Shown: positions 36,077 through 44,711, numbered from the stretch's first letter. The stretch: 64,000 bases of DNA from Rhizobiales bacterium Y(2018) (GCA_005502925.1 SCPD01000009.1:62001-126000), one strand, 5' to 3'. The notes: generated by a model not told the origin, from the sequence alone. Program-made: numbers and translations.

Positions 36077-37197
36077 TGTCGTCCGAACTCGTCCTTCAGA
36101 AAGTCGACAAGATCTATGGCGCCGGCACCGTGCATGCGGTCAAGGATCTGAGCTTCACGGTGAAGCCCGGCGAGATCACGGCACTGCTCGGCTCATCGGG
36201 CTGCGGCAAGACCTCGACCTTGCGGATGATCGCGGGCTTCGAGACGGTGACCAACGGGTCGATCGCACTCGACGGCCGCGCCATCCACGAGCTGGCGCCG
36301 GCGCAGCGCGGCGTCGCCATGGCATTTGAAACCTATTCGCTCTATCCGCCGCTTACCCTTGCCGAGAATATCTCCTTCGCGCTCAAGGCGCAGAAACTCG
36401 GAAGCGCTGACGTCGACAAGCGGGTCAAGGCGATGGCCGAGATGCTCGAAATCGGCGATGTCCTGCACAAATATCCAAGCTCGGTGTCGGGTGGCCAGCA
36501 GCAGCGCGCCAGCCTTGGCCGCGCACTGGTGCGCAAGGCCGGCCTCTATCTGCTCGACGAGCCGATGGGCCAGCTCGAGCCGCAATTGCGCGCCGTCCTG
36601 CGCGGCCGCATCAAGCATTATCTGCGCGAGCATCACTGTACGACGATCCTCGTTACCCACGACCAGACCGAAGCCAATGCTTTGGCCGATCGCATCGCGG
36701 TCATGGAGGGCGGCGTGCTGCAGCAATATGCGACGCCGGCCGAGCTGAAAGCCCGTCCCGCCAATCTCTTCGTCGGCACCTTCATCGGCGAGCCACCGAT
36801 GAATGTCTTCCCGGTGCGGGTCAAGGATAATGGCCAGACGATCGACTTCGTGCTCGAGGGCAGCGACGGCCAGGTGCTGTCCTATGCGGCGCAAGACTTT
36901 CCGGATGCCGTGCGCCGGCGCTTGAAGAACGACGATGGGCTGGTGCTGGGAGTCAGGCCGCATGCGGTGCATATCGGCAAGAAGGGGCTGATGGCGCGTG
37001 TCGTCACCTGCCAATGGCTTGGCGATCAGACTCATATCGCCGCCGAGATCGCCGGACGCACCGTCGTCTCGGTTTCACATGAGCAGATCAAGGCGGCGCC
37101 CGGCAGCAGTCTCTTTCTTCGCATCGCGCCACAGGACCTGCACATCTACGCCGCCGACAGCGGTGCGGCCATCGCACATGGGGCGGAGCTCGCATGA
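36076..37197 (+). CDS. ABC transporter ATPase 2
   Basis: The 373-residue MalK-type ATPase has Walker A GSSGCGKT (39-46), signature VSGGQ (137-141), Walker B LYLLDE with the catalytic glutamate E162, and the switch histidine in VTHDQTEA. Its Q-loop residue is changed to glutamate (E85 in MAFETYSLYP) and the D-loop aspartate to glutamate (E168). The start codon shares its A with the stop of ATPase 1. A C-terminal TOBE domain is present. It supplies the catalytically competent Walker B for the pair. Confidence 0.92.
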   Translation: MSSELVLQKVDKIYGAGTVHAVKDLSFTVKPGEITALLGSSGCGKTSTLRMIAGFETVTNGSIALDGRAIHELAPAQRGVAMAFETYSLYPPLTLAENISFALKAQKLGSADVDKRVKAMAEMLEIGDVLHKYPSSVSGGQQQRASLGRALVRKAGLYLLDEPMGQLEPQLRAVLRGRIKHYLREHHCTTILVTHDQTEANALADRIAVMEGGVLQQYATPAELKARPANLFVGTFIGEPPMNVFPVRVKDNGQTIDFVLEGSDGQVLSYAAQDFPDAVRRRLKNDDGLVLGVRPHAVHIGKKGLMARVVTCQWLGDQTHIAAEIAGRTVVSVSHEQIKAAPGSSLFLRIAPQDLHIYAADSGAAIAHGAELA

Positions 37198-38759
37198 GCG
37201 AGGAGATCATCATCGGCATCGATGCCGGCACGTCGGTGATCAAATCCGTCGCCTTCTCGACGACCGGAGATCAGCTCGCCGTCGCGGCAATCGCCAATCA
37301 TTATAAGACGCTGAAGAATGGCGGTGTCGAGCAGGACATGGCGCGCACCTGGAAGGATGCGGCGCAGACATTGCGGGACCTTGCCGACAAGATCGAGAAT
37401 CTCAACAACCGTGTCGTCGCCATCGCGGTCACCGGACAGGGTGACGGCATGTGGCTGATCGACAAGGAGGGCGAGCCGGCCGCTCCCGCCTGGCTGTGGC
37501 TCGATTCACGCGCCGCGTCGATCGCCGAGGATTTTACCCGTTCCGCCGCCTATCCTTCCCATTATGAACGCACCGGCACCGGGGTGAATGCCTGCCAGCA
37601 GAATGTCCAGCTCGCCTGGTTGAAACGTCATGCGCCGGAGATTCTGGCGTCGGCGCAGTCGGCGCATCACTGCAAGGACTGGCTCTATTTCAAGCTGACG
37701 GACGAGCGGGTCTGTGATCCCTCGGAAGCCAATTTCACCTTCGGCAATTACCGCACCCGCCAATATGCGCCCGAGATATTGGATGCGCTCGACGTGGCCG
37801 ATGCCAAGCGGCTGCTGCCGCCGATCATCGAGGGAACGGAAGTGGCGCATGGCTTGAGCCTCGAAGCGGCTTCGGCCACCGGCCTCGCCGTCGGAACGCC
37901 CGTCGTGCTCGGCTATGTCGATGTCGCCTGTACGGCGCTGGGCGGCGGATTGTTCGACCGCGAAGGCCGGGTTGGCTGCTCGATCGCGGGTTCGACCGGC
38001 ATGCATATGCGGCTCGCACCTTCGGTCGACAGTGTGCGGCTCAATGACGAGCGCACCGGCTATACGATGGCTTTTCCGGTGCCGGGCATGCTGGCGCAGA
38101 TGCAGTCCAACATGGCCTCCACGCTCAATATCGACTGGCTGCTCGATATGGGCCGCGAGATGCTGGCGAGCCATGGCGTCGAGCGCAGCCGCCGCGACCT
38201 CATCGAAGGACTCGATGACCGCATATTGGAGCGACCGGGTGGCCGGCTTCTCTATCATCCCTATATTTCGCAAGCGGGCGAGCGTGGGCCGTTCCTCGAT
38301 GCCGGGGCGCGGGCGCAATTCACCGGGCTCGAAGCCGGCATGGGTTATGCGGACCTTATGCGCGCGGTGTTCGAGGGCCTGAGCTTCGCCGCGCGCGACT
38401 GTTATGCCGCGATGGGGCCTTTGCCGCGGGATATCCGTCTCACCGGCGGCGGCGCCCGCTCCAAAGCACTGAGACTGCTTTTCGCCAGCGCGCTCAATGC
38501 GCCGGTCAGCAGCGTGCTGCGCGAGGAAGCCGGGGCCGCCGGCGCGGCGATGATCGCCGCCGTGCAGCAGAAGATCTATCCCGACATGGCGGCGTGTGCC
38601 GCGCAATGGGTCGATCCGGCGCTCGGACCTGAGACGCAGCCCGATGCGGCACTGGTGAAGATGTTCGATACGATGTTCCCGATCTACAAGGAAACCCGCG
38701 ACCGGATGCGGCCCATCTGGCGCGCGGTGCAGACTGCGAGGCAAATAAGTGAAACGTAA
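37194..38759 (+). CDS. FGGY-family carbohydrate kinase, erythritol-kinase-like
   Basis: The 521-residue kinase has the N-terminal FGGY phosphate loop IIIGIDAGTSVIKSVAF, VTGQGDGMWLID, a GCSIAGSTGMHMR block in the second domain and the late LTGGGARSKALRLLFA ATP motif. From memory, the first 100 residues (GGVEQDMARTW, APAWLWLDSRAA) look most like EryA, which phosphorylates erythritol, but other tetritols or pentitols are possible. It overlaps ATPase 2 by four bases and the next gene by eleven. Confidence 0.9.
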   Translation: MSEEIIIGIDAGTSVIKSVAFSTTGDQLAVAAIANHYKTLKNGGVEQDMARTWKDAAQTLRDLADKIENLNNRVVAIAVTGQGDGMWLIDKEGEPAAPAWLWLDSRAASIAEDFTRSAAYPSHYERTGTGVNACQQNVQLAWLKRHAPEILASAQSAHHCKDWLYFKLTDERVCDPSEANFTFGNYRTRQYAPEILDALDVADAKRLLPPIIEGTEVAHGLSLEAASATGLAVGTPVVLGYVDVACTALGGGLFDREGRVGCSIAGSTGMHMRLAPSVDSVRLNDERTGYTMAFPVPGMLAQMQSNMASTLNIDWLLDMGREMLASHGVERSRRDLIEGLDDRILERPGGRLLYHPYISQAGERGPFLDAGARAQFTGLEAGMGYADLMRAVFEGLSFAARDCYAAMGPLPRDIRLTGGGARSKALRLLFASALNAPVSSVLREEAGAAGAAMIAAVQQKIYPDMAACAAQWVDPALGPETQPDAALVKMFDTMFPIYKETRDRMRPIWRAVQTARQISET

Positions 38760-39792
38760 GCTTGTCATTATTGGCGATCATTTCATGCGGTCCGACATGT
38801 TCGAGACGGCGTTGCGGCAGAAATGCCCGCATGCCCCGCTCGACATCGTGCGCCATGATCTCGACTGGCCGGATAAGCCGATGGAGCATGGCTATGCGCA
38901 TGCGGGCATGGACGGGCTCAAGGAATATATGGGCGGCGTCGACGACACGGTCGCGCTGATCGACGGCGCCGAGATCCTGGTCACGCATCTGGCACCCCTG
39001 TCAGACGGCATCATGGACCGCTGTCCGTCGCTCAAATTCGTTGCGGTGTCGCGCGGCGGACCGGTCAATATCGACATGAAGGCGGCGCGCGAGCGCGGCA
39101 TCACCATCGTCAATACGCCGGGCCGCAATGCCTCCGCCGTCGCCGAATTCACCATCGGCGCCATCCTTGCCGAGACGCGCCTCATCACCCGCGGGCATGA
39201 TGCGCTGCGGCGCGGCGAATGGCGGGGCGATCTCTATCGTGCCGACCGCACCGGCGAAGAATTGTCCGAAATGACGGTCGGCGTCATCGGCTATGGTGAG
39301 ATCGGCATACGTGTGGTGCGCCTGCTCAAGGTCTTCGGCTGCCGCATCCTGGTCGCCGATCCTTATGTGCAATTATCGGCCGGCGACCTGGCCGACGGCA
39401 TCGAACAGGTGTCGCTCGAAACACTGCTGGCGCAATCCGATGTGGTGACCTTGCATCCGCGCGTGACCAAGGAGACGGAGAAGCTCATCAATGCCGAGAC
39501 GCTGGCGCAGATGAAGCCGACCGCCATCCTGATCAACACGGCGCGCGGGCCGCTCGTCGACTACGATGCGCTCTATCAGGCCCTGGCCAACGGAAAACTG
39601 CGTGGCGCGATGCTCGAAACCTTCGCCATCGAGCCGGTGCCTGAGGACTGGCCGCTGCTCAAGCTCGAGAATGTGACGCTGACGCCGCATATCGCCGGTG
39701 CCTCGGTCAAGACCGTCACCTATGCCGCAGGCCTCGCGGCGGAAGAGGTGCGGCGTTATCTGGCGGGCGAGCCGCCCGTCAACCGGTGCTAG
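38749..39792 (+). CDS. D-isomer-specific 2-hydroxyacid dehydrogenase family protein
   Basis: The product is 347 residues from a GTG overlapping the kinase by 11 bases. The NAD motif is VGVIGYGEIGIRVVRLL. The catalytic triad is visible as Arg in INTARGPLVD, Glu in ETFAIEPVPED and His in LTPHIAGAS. The N-terminal region (MKRKLVIIGDHFMRSDMF) is longer than in glycerate dehydrogenases. It would interconvert a 2-keto acid and a 2-hydroxy acid, possibly erythronate-type or a product of the aldolase in this operon. The substrate is not established. Confidence 0.88.
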   Translation: MKRKLVIIGDHFMRSDMFETALRQKCPHAPLDIVRHDLDWPDKPMEHGYAHAGMDGLKEYMGGVDDTVALIDGAEILVTHLAPLSDGIMDRCPSLKFVAVSRGGPVNIDMKAARERGITIVNTPGRNASAVAEFTIGAILAETRLITRGHDALRRGEWRGDLYRADRTGEELSEMTVGVIGYGEIGIRVVRLLKVFGCRILVADPYVQLSAGDLADGIEQVSLETLLAQSDVVTLHPRVTKETEKLINAETLAQMKPTAILINTARGPLVDYDALYQALANGKLRGAMLETFAIEPVPEDWPLLKLENVTLTPHIAGASVKTVTYAAGLAAEEVRRYLAGEPPVNRC

Positions 39793-39850
39793 CGTGCTTG
39801 TCGTCGGCCCCTCCCATATTCGCCGTGCTCGCCTTGCACTTGTTGAATGG

Positions 39851-39870
39851 ATCCCGGCGTTCGCCGGGAT
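39851..39870. repeat. Short dispersed hairpin repeat
   Basis: ATCCCGGCG and CGCCGGGAT are separated by two bases, embedded in GAATGG...GATGAC, which I recall as a widespread intergenic hairpin in proteobacteria. It sits in the 99-base gap between the hydroxyacid dehydrogenase and the FAD dehydrogenase, the only sizeable gap in the second half of the operon. Confidence 0.6.
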
Positions 39871-39891
39871 GACGGGTAGGGGAGAGACGTG

Positions 39892-41394
39892 ATGGCGAAA
39901 CGCGATCCCTATGATCTCGTGGTCATTGGCGGTGGCATCAACGGCGCCGGGATCGCGCGTGACGCGGCGGGGCGCGGCCTCAAGGTGCTGCTCTGCGAGA
40001 AGGGCGACCTGGCGCAGGGCACCAGCTCGCGCTCGGGCAAATACATTCATGGCGGCTTGCGGTATCTCGAATATTACGAGTTCCGGCTGGTGCGCGAGGC
40101 GCTGACCGAGCGCGAAGTGCTGCTGAAGGCGGCGCCGCACATCATCTGGCCGATGCGCCTGGTGCTGCCGCATTCACCCGAGCAGCGGCCGGCCTGGCTG
40201 ATCCGGCTCGGCCTCTTTCTCTATGATCATCTGGGCAAGCGCGAGACCTTGCCGGGTTGCCGGCGCATCGATCTCCGCCGCGATCCGGAAGGCGCCATCA
40301 TCCGCGACGCGTTCAAGACCGGCTTCGAATATTCCGATTGCTGGGTCGATGATGCGCGCCTCGTCGTCCTCAACGCCATCGACGCCCGCGACCGGGGCGC
40401 GACGATCCTCACCCGCATGGAAGCCATGTCGGCGCGGCGGGAGGAGGGCCTGTGGCAGGTGGATCTCAGAGGCTCCGAAGGTGGGCGGCGGGTGACGGCG
40501 CGGGCGCTCGTCAATGCGGCGGGGCCGTGGGTGCAGGATGTGCTCGGTCATGTCAGCGGCGTCAATTCCAACCGCCGCGTGCGCCTCGTCAAAGGCAGTC
40601 ATATCGTGGTGCCGAAATTCTGGGACGGGCCGCAGGCCTATCTCTTCCAGAACGACGACAAGCGGGTGATTTTCGTCAATCCCTATCAGGACAATCTCTG
40701 CCTCATCGGCACCACCGACATTCCTTATGAAGGCACGCCTGAGGATGTGGCGATCGACGACCGCGAGATCGATTATCTGCTGGCGGTGGTCAATCGTTAC
40801 AGCAGGAAGGAGCTGAAACGCGCCGACATCATCCAGGCCTTTTCGGGCGTGAGACCGCTTTATGACGACAATGCCGCCAACCCTTCCGCCGTGACGCGCG
40901 ACTATGTGTTCGATATCGACGGCGGCGAAGGCATGCCGCCCCTGCTGTCGATCTTCGGCGGCAAGATCACCACCTATCGCAAGCTCGCCGAACATGCGCT
41001 CGAGAAGCTCAAGCCTTATTTCCCGACGATGAGCGGCGACTGGACCGCGACGGCGCATCTGCCGGGCGGCGATCTGGGCGCGCAAAACTTCGAGGTGTTT
41101 CTGGGTGATCTGGCCAGGCGCTATCCGTGGCTTCCGGCGCCGCTCGCAAGCCATTATGCGCGGCTCTATGGCAGCATGGCGCATGGTCTCCTGGCCGGCG
41201 CCCATTCGGTGGGCGATCTCGGCCGGCATTTCGGCGGTCTCCTCTATGAGCGGGAGATCGGCTATCTGCGCGAGGCGGAATGGGCGCAGACGGCCGAGGA
41301 CATATTGGAGCGCCGCACCAAACATGGCCTGCATCTCAGTCCCGCGGAGACCGGGGCGGTCAGGACCTATCTGAAGGGCTGGACGAATGGATGA
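39892..41394 (+). CDS. FAD-dependent glycerol-3-phosphate / polyol-phosphate dehydrogenase (GlpD/EryB-like)
   Basis: The product is 500 residues from the ATG at 39892 (GGGGAG seven bases upstream). The FAD motif is VVIGGGINGAGIARDAAGRG, followed by GTSSRSGKYIHGGLRYLEYY, both GlpD hallmarks. NPYQDNLCLIGTTD and SIFGGKITTYRKLAEHAL complete the fold. In this operon it more likely oxidises the phosphorylated polyol made by the FGGY kinase, as EryB does, passing electrons to the quinone pool at the membrane. GlpD activity itself cannot be excluded. Confidence 0.9.
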   Translation: MAKRDPYDLVVIGGGINGAGIARDAAGRGLKVLLCEKGDLAQGTSSRSGKYIHGGLRYLEYYEFRLVREALTEREVLLKAAPHIIWPMRLVLPHSPEQRPAWLIRLGLFLYDHLGKRETLPGCRRIDLRRDPEGAIIRDAFKTGFEYSDCWVDDARLVVLNAIDARDRGATILTRMEAMSARREEGLWQVDLRGSEGGRRVTARALVNAAGPWVQDVLGHVSGVNSNRRVRLVKGSHIVVPKFWDGPQAYLFQNDDKRVIFVNPYQDNLCLIGTTDIPYEGTPEDVAIDDREIDYLLAVVNRYSRKELKRADIIQAFSGVRPLYDDNAANPSAVTRDYVFDIDGGEGMPPLLSIFGGKITTYRKLAEHALEKLKPYFPTMSGDWTATAHLPGGDLGAQNFEVFLGDLARRYPWLPAPLASHYARLYGSMAHGLLAGAHSVGDLGRHFGGLLYEREIGYLREAEWAQTAEDILERRTKHGLHLSPAETGAVRTYLKGWTNG

Positions 41395-42418
41395 GATGAC
41401 GAGGCTCAAGGCGCTCTCCGCCAAGGTCGGCGCCGATCCGCTCCTGGTGCAGGCCGCCGGTGGCAATACCTCGCTGAAGCAGGGTGGGGTGATGTGGATC
41501 AAGGCCTCCGGCACCTGGCTCCAGCATGCGCAGGAGCGCGACATCTTCGTGCCGGTGGCAATGGCGCCATTGCTCTCAGGCCTCGAACGGGACGATCCGG
41601 CCTGCGAGAGCTGCACCGACTTCGTCCGGGCCGATCTCAACACCTTGGGCCTGCGCCCCTCGATCGAGACGACCGTGCATGCGAGCCTTGCCCATCGGGT
41701 CGTGGTCCATGTCCATTGTGTCGAGACGATCTCCTGGGCGGTCAGCGCCAATGCCGACGCCATGCTCGCCCCGCGTCTCGCCCGCTTCAGCTGGGCTTTC
41801 ATTCCCTATCGCCGTCCGGGTCTGCCGCTCGCCAAGGAGATCCGCCTCAGACTCAAGCCTGATACGGATGTGCTGGTTCTCGGCAATCACGGTCTCGTGG
41901 TGGCGGGTGACAGCGTCAGCGAAGCGGAAAAGCTGCTGCGGGAGGTCGTGAAAGCGCTCGTCCGGCCGGCGCGCGCGGCGGTGCCGGCCGATGTGGCAGC
42001 CCTGGTCAAGCTAACAGAAGGGAGTCCGTATGAGCCGGCGCGTGACCCTGCCATTCATGCGCTGGCGCTCGATGAGGTGAGCCTTGCCCAGGCCCGCAAG
42101 GGCACGCTCTATCCCGATCACATCGTCTTCCTGGGCGCCGGCATCGCGGTCGCGCAACCCGGCGAAAGCCCGAGGGCGGCGGCGGAGCGTATCGGGCTTT
42201 CCGGCCGGCCCGAACCCAAGCTCGTCATCCTGCCGGGCAAAGGCGCCGTCCTCCCCCGCGACGCGACCCCGGCGGTGCTCGCCATGGCGCGCTGCCTTGC
42301 CGATGTCGGTCTGAGGCTCGGCGCTGATGACCCCGTCCGCGCCCTGTCGCTCGAAGACGAGCTTGCCCTCGTCAACTGGGATGCGGAAAAATACCGGCAG
42401 TCGCTGCCGGCGGCCTGA
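41387..42418 (+). CDS. Class II aldolase-family protein with C-terminal extension
   Basis: The 343-residue protein has the class II aldolase/adducin fold in its first 200 residues: AAGGNTSLKQG (phosphate loop), IKASGTWL, the metal pair VHVHCVE, and VLGNHGLVV. The last 140 residues (YPDHIVFLG...KLVILPGKGAVL) resemble the extra part seen in long aldolase members of the RhaD/RhaE fusion type, without the dehydrogenase. It would cleave a phosphorylated ketose. The start overlaps the FAD dehydrogenase by eight bases. It is the last gene of the operon. Confidence 0.88.
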   Translation: MDEMTRLKALSAKVGADPLLVQAAGGNTSLKQGGVMWIKASGTWLQHAQERDIFVPVAMAPLLSGLERDDPACESCTDFVRADLNTLGLRPSIETTVHASLAHRVVVHVHCVETISWAVSANADAMLAPRLARFSWAFIPYRRPGLPLAKEIRLRLKPDTDVLVLGNHGLVVAGDSVSEAEKLLREVVKALVRPARAAVPADVAALVKLTEGSPYEPARDPAIHALALDEVSLAQARKGTLYPDHIVFLGAGIAVAQPGESPRAAAERIGLSGRPEPKLVILPGKGAVLPRDATPAVLAMARCLADVGLRLGADDPVRALSLEDELALVNWDAEKYRQSLPAA

Positions 42419-42430
42419 CTGTCCGGTCTA

Positions 42431-42478
42431 GAGCGCTTCCCGCCAAAGTTGCTCGACTTTGGCGATAAGGAAGCGCTC
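42431..42478. repeat. Strong hairpin repeat after the polyol operon
   Basis: GAGCGCTTCC (42431-42440) pairs with GGAAGCGCTC (42469-42478). Inside, CGCCAAAGT pairs with ACTTTGGCG around a six-base loop, with a four-base bulge. It starts 12 bases after the aldolase stop. It resembles rhizobial intergenic repeats and may also end transcription. Confidence 0.65.
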
Positions 42479-42494
42479 CAGATTATATGTTTTC

Positions 42495-42551
42495 GAGCCC
42501 TTTTCCCGTTTTGATCGAATCGGAACGATTTGATCAAAACAGGAAGGGCTC
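42495..42551. repeat. Second hairpin repeat in tandem
   Basis: GAGCCCTT pairs with AAGGGCTC at the ends, GTTTTGATC with GATCAAAAC inside, and AATCG with CGATT around a GAA loop. It begins 16 bases after the previous hairpin and is more AT-rich. Its nested layout is like the palindrome at 44591, which lies on the other side of the next three genes. Confidence 0.65.
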
Positions 42552-42654
42552 TATCCGGTGGACTGAATTCCTTTTGCGAAAGTGGCTCTGTCTGGGGCAG
42601 GGTGAACCGGCGATGGTCGCGCCTCCCGGACCGCATCGCTTTGAGAGGACTGCC

Positions 42655-43101
42655 ATGCCCGACGTCGTCATTCGCCCCGCCGAACCCAAGGACGAGGCCC
42701 GCTGGCGCGAGCTGTGGGCGGGCTATGTCAAATTCTATCGCGGCGCGGTGCCGGAGGAGGCGACGGCCAATACCTGGCGGCTCATCCTCGATCCGGCCAG
42801 CAATATCGATGCCCTGGTGGCCGAAAGCGACGGCCGGGTGATCGGCATCTGCAACTATCTCTTCCATGACAGCACCTGGAGCACCCAGCCGATCTGCTAT
42901 CTGCAGGACCTGTTCGTCGACCCGCAAGCGCGCGGCGGCGGCGCCGCCAAGAAACTCATCCTCGCCTGCGAGGAGAAGGCCAAGGCCAAGGGTGCCTTCC
43001 GACTCTATTGGCAGACCCAGGAATATAACGGAGCGGCGCGCTCGCTCTACGATACGATCGTGCCGCGCTCGTCCTTTATCGTCTATCGCAAGAGCCTGTA
43101 G
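42655..43101 (+). CDS. GNAT-family N-acetyltransferase
   Basis: The product is 148 residues from the ATG at 42655 behind GAGAGGA. An upstream extension would run through the hairpin repeat. It has the GNAT acetyl-CoA pattern: IRPAEPKDEARWREL at the start, YLQDLFVDPQARGGGAAKKLI (beta 4 with the pyrophosphate loop), and a YDT segment near the C-terminus. The acceptor is unknown. Confidence 0.88.
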   Translation: MPDVVIRPAEPKDEARWRELWAGYVKFYRGAVPEEATANTWRLILDPASNIDALVAESDGRVIGICNYLFHDSTWSTQPICYLQDLFVDPQARGGGAAKKLILACEEKAKAKGAFRLYWQTQEYNGAARSLYDTIVPRSSFIVYRKSL

Positions 43102-43119
43102 CCCGGACGCTACTGACAT

Positions 43120-44004
43120 ATGAGTAAGCGCGAGGCCTTCTATCCCGTTCTGCTGGCGCTGCTCTGGGGCTTCAACTGGCCGGCGGTGAAGATCGTGCTG
43201 GGTGAAGTTCCCGTCTTCGTCCTGCGCAGCATCGGGCTGACGAGCGCCGGTCTCCTGCTCCTGGGCGTGGCACTGCTCATGCGCCGACGGTTCCTTGTCC
43301 CTTCCACCTCCTGGCTTCCGCTCGCTTTGGCCGGAAGCCTGAACATCGCCGCCTTCAACATATTGAGCGCGTTCGCGCAGCTAAATACGACCACCTCGCG
43401 CGCGGCCATCCTGACCTACACGATGCCGATCTGGTCGACATTGCTGGCCGTTCTGGTCCTGCGCGAGCCGGTCGGCCGCGATAAGCTCGTGGCGCTTGCC
43501 GCCGGCGCCATCGGCGTGGCGCTGCTCGCCTTGCCGGTGCTCGAATCGGGCCGATTCCTTGGGGTCATTCTGCCGTTGCTCTCCGCTTTCGCCTGGGCGC
43601 TCGGCATCATCGTGCAGAAGAAATGGCCCATCGAGGGCGACCCCCTCGCCACAACCGCCTATCAGCTTCTGATCGGCGCGGTGATCGCCGCTATTTGCCT
43701 TCTGGCCACCGGACAATCGCTGCCGGACGAGCTTTCGATCCCGGTTCTGGGCGCCTTTGCATTCCACATCATCGGCGCCACGTCGATGGCCTATCTTTTG
43801 TGGTTCACCATTCTCGACCGAAACTCGGCCTCGACCTCGGCATTGTTGAGCTTTGCCGTTCCGGTGGTGGGAGTCCTTTCCGCCATGCTGCTGGTCGGCG
43901 ATCGGCCGAGCCTTGCGGATATTGCGGGTTTTGCGGCAATCCTCTTCGCGGCGGGGCTGGCCATGCGAGCGAGCCTGCGCCAGAGGAACGCTCCAGACGC
44001 GTAA
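43120..44004 (+). CDS. EamA/DMT-family transporter
   Basis: The 294-residue inner-membrane protein has ten predicted helices in two EamA repeats. LLALLWGFNWPAVKIVLGE opens the first, and SAFAWALGIIVQKKW opens the second. The signatures TTTSRAAILTYTMPIW and NSASTSALLSFAVPVVGV sit at equivalent places of the two repeats. It is probably a metabolite exporter. It starts 18 bases after the GNAT gene, so the two may be cotranscribed. Confidence 0.92.
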   Translation: MSKREAFYPVLLALLWGFNWPAVKIVLGEVPVFVLRSIGLTSAGLLLLGVALLMRRRFLVPSTSWLPLALAGSLNIAAFNILSAFAQLNTTTSRAAILTYTMPIWSTLLAVLVLREPVGRDKLVALAAGAIGVALLALPVLESGRFLGVILPLLSAFAWALGIIVQKKWPIEGDPLATTAYQLLIGAVIAAICLLATGQSLPDELSIPVLGAFAFHIIGATSMAYLLWFTILDRNSASTSALLSFAVPVVGVLSAMLLVGDRPSLADIAGFAAILFAAGLAMRASLRQRNAPDA

Positions 44005-44147
44005 CTTGCCTTGCGCGTAAGATTTCGGTCACCCTGTTGCCGGGCAAATCGCGCCAAAGTTGAAAGGATTTATTCCGCCCTTGGTAACCGGGTGTACCTC
44101 TATTTGGCCGTAAGCCGCTTTTCGCAATGATCTGATGGCGCTACCCG

Positions 44148-44170
44148 CAATTTTGTGCTTGCTAAAATTG
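44148..44170. promoter_or_regulatory. Inverted repeat upstream of the HigA-like gene
   Basis: CAATTTT (44148-44154) and AAAATTG (44164-44170) flank nine bases, and GCAATTG follows at 44173-44179. The patch is AT-rich and 67 bases before the ATG. It is a candidate autoregulatory operator for the helix-turn-helix protein encoded next. Confidence 0.4.
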
Positions 44171-44236
44171 TTGCAATTGTGCTCTGTTGGATAACGGCGA
44201 CAGGGAGATCGCCCCGGATCCGGGGGAATCATTGCA

Positions 44237-44557
44237 ATGAAAAAAAGGAAAGCGGATGTGTCCAAAAATCTGGATACACCTGAGCGGCAGAAAGACTTTA
44301 TCGGGAAGGCGATTGCGACGGGTGATGCAGACGCCATCCGTGACGCGTTGGGACTGGTCGCGCGCAAGCGCGGGATGACCGACATCGCCACCGCCACGAA
44401 CCTGAACCGCGAGAGTCTCTACCGGTCTCTCGGGAGCGGCGGCAATCCGGAATTCGCGACGGTCATGAAAGTCATGAAAGCGCTCGGCTTGCGACTGTCG
44501 ATCGCGCTGGACAAAGCGACGTCCAGCCGGGCCGGACGCGGCAGGTCCAGCGCCTGA
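44237..44557 (+). CDS. Orphan HigA-like addiction-module antidote protein
   Basis: This 106-residue protein matches the addiction-module antidote pattern: an N-terminal segment LDTPERQKDFIGKAIATGD, then a helix-turn-helix of Xre type (KRGMTDIATATNLNRESLYR then LGSGGNPEFATVMKVMKALG). The basic tail (SSRAGRGRSS) is an addition. Its toxin partner normally lies immediately upstream, but the preceding 232 bases hold no intact toxin gene. It may be a solitary regulator. Confidence 0.8.
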   Translation: MKKRKADVSKNLDTPERQKDFIGKAIATGDADAIRDALGLVARKRGMTDIATATNLNRESLYRSLGSGGNPEFATVMKVMKALGLRLSIALDKATSSRAGRGRSSA

Positions 44558-44590
44558 CCGGCCAAAGCGGTGGCTAAATTTCAGATTCCG

Positions 44591-44636
44591 ATCACGTTTA
44601 TCAATTCAGGTCGAACCGACCTGAATTGATCGTGAT
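44591..44636. repeat. Perfect long palindrome after the HigA-like gene
   Basis: A 14-base perfect stem (ATCAATTCAGGTCG at 44600-44613 with its complement at 44617-44630) closes a three-base loop. ATCACG and CGTGAT extend it outward, with a three-base bulge. It starts 34 bases after the stop. It could terminate the upstream gene or belong to the same repeat class as 42495-42551. Confidence 0.65.
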
Positions 44637-44711
44637 GTGGCTTGCTGCGCCGCAATAATCCGAAGCGACCCTCCTGACGCCAGCCTTACGGCTTGCGGTG
44701 TCTCGCCGGCC

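Noticed and set aside
44083-44130. A possible toxin remnant (GNRVYLYLA in frame) upstream of the HigA-like gene
   Set aside because: It slightly recalls the end strand of Gp49-type toxins, but it is too short and lacks any flanking match.
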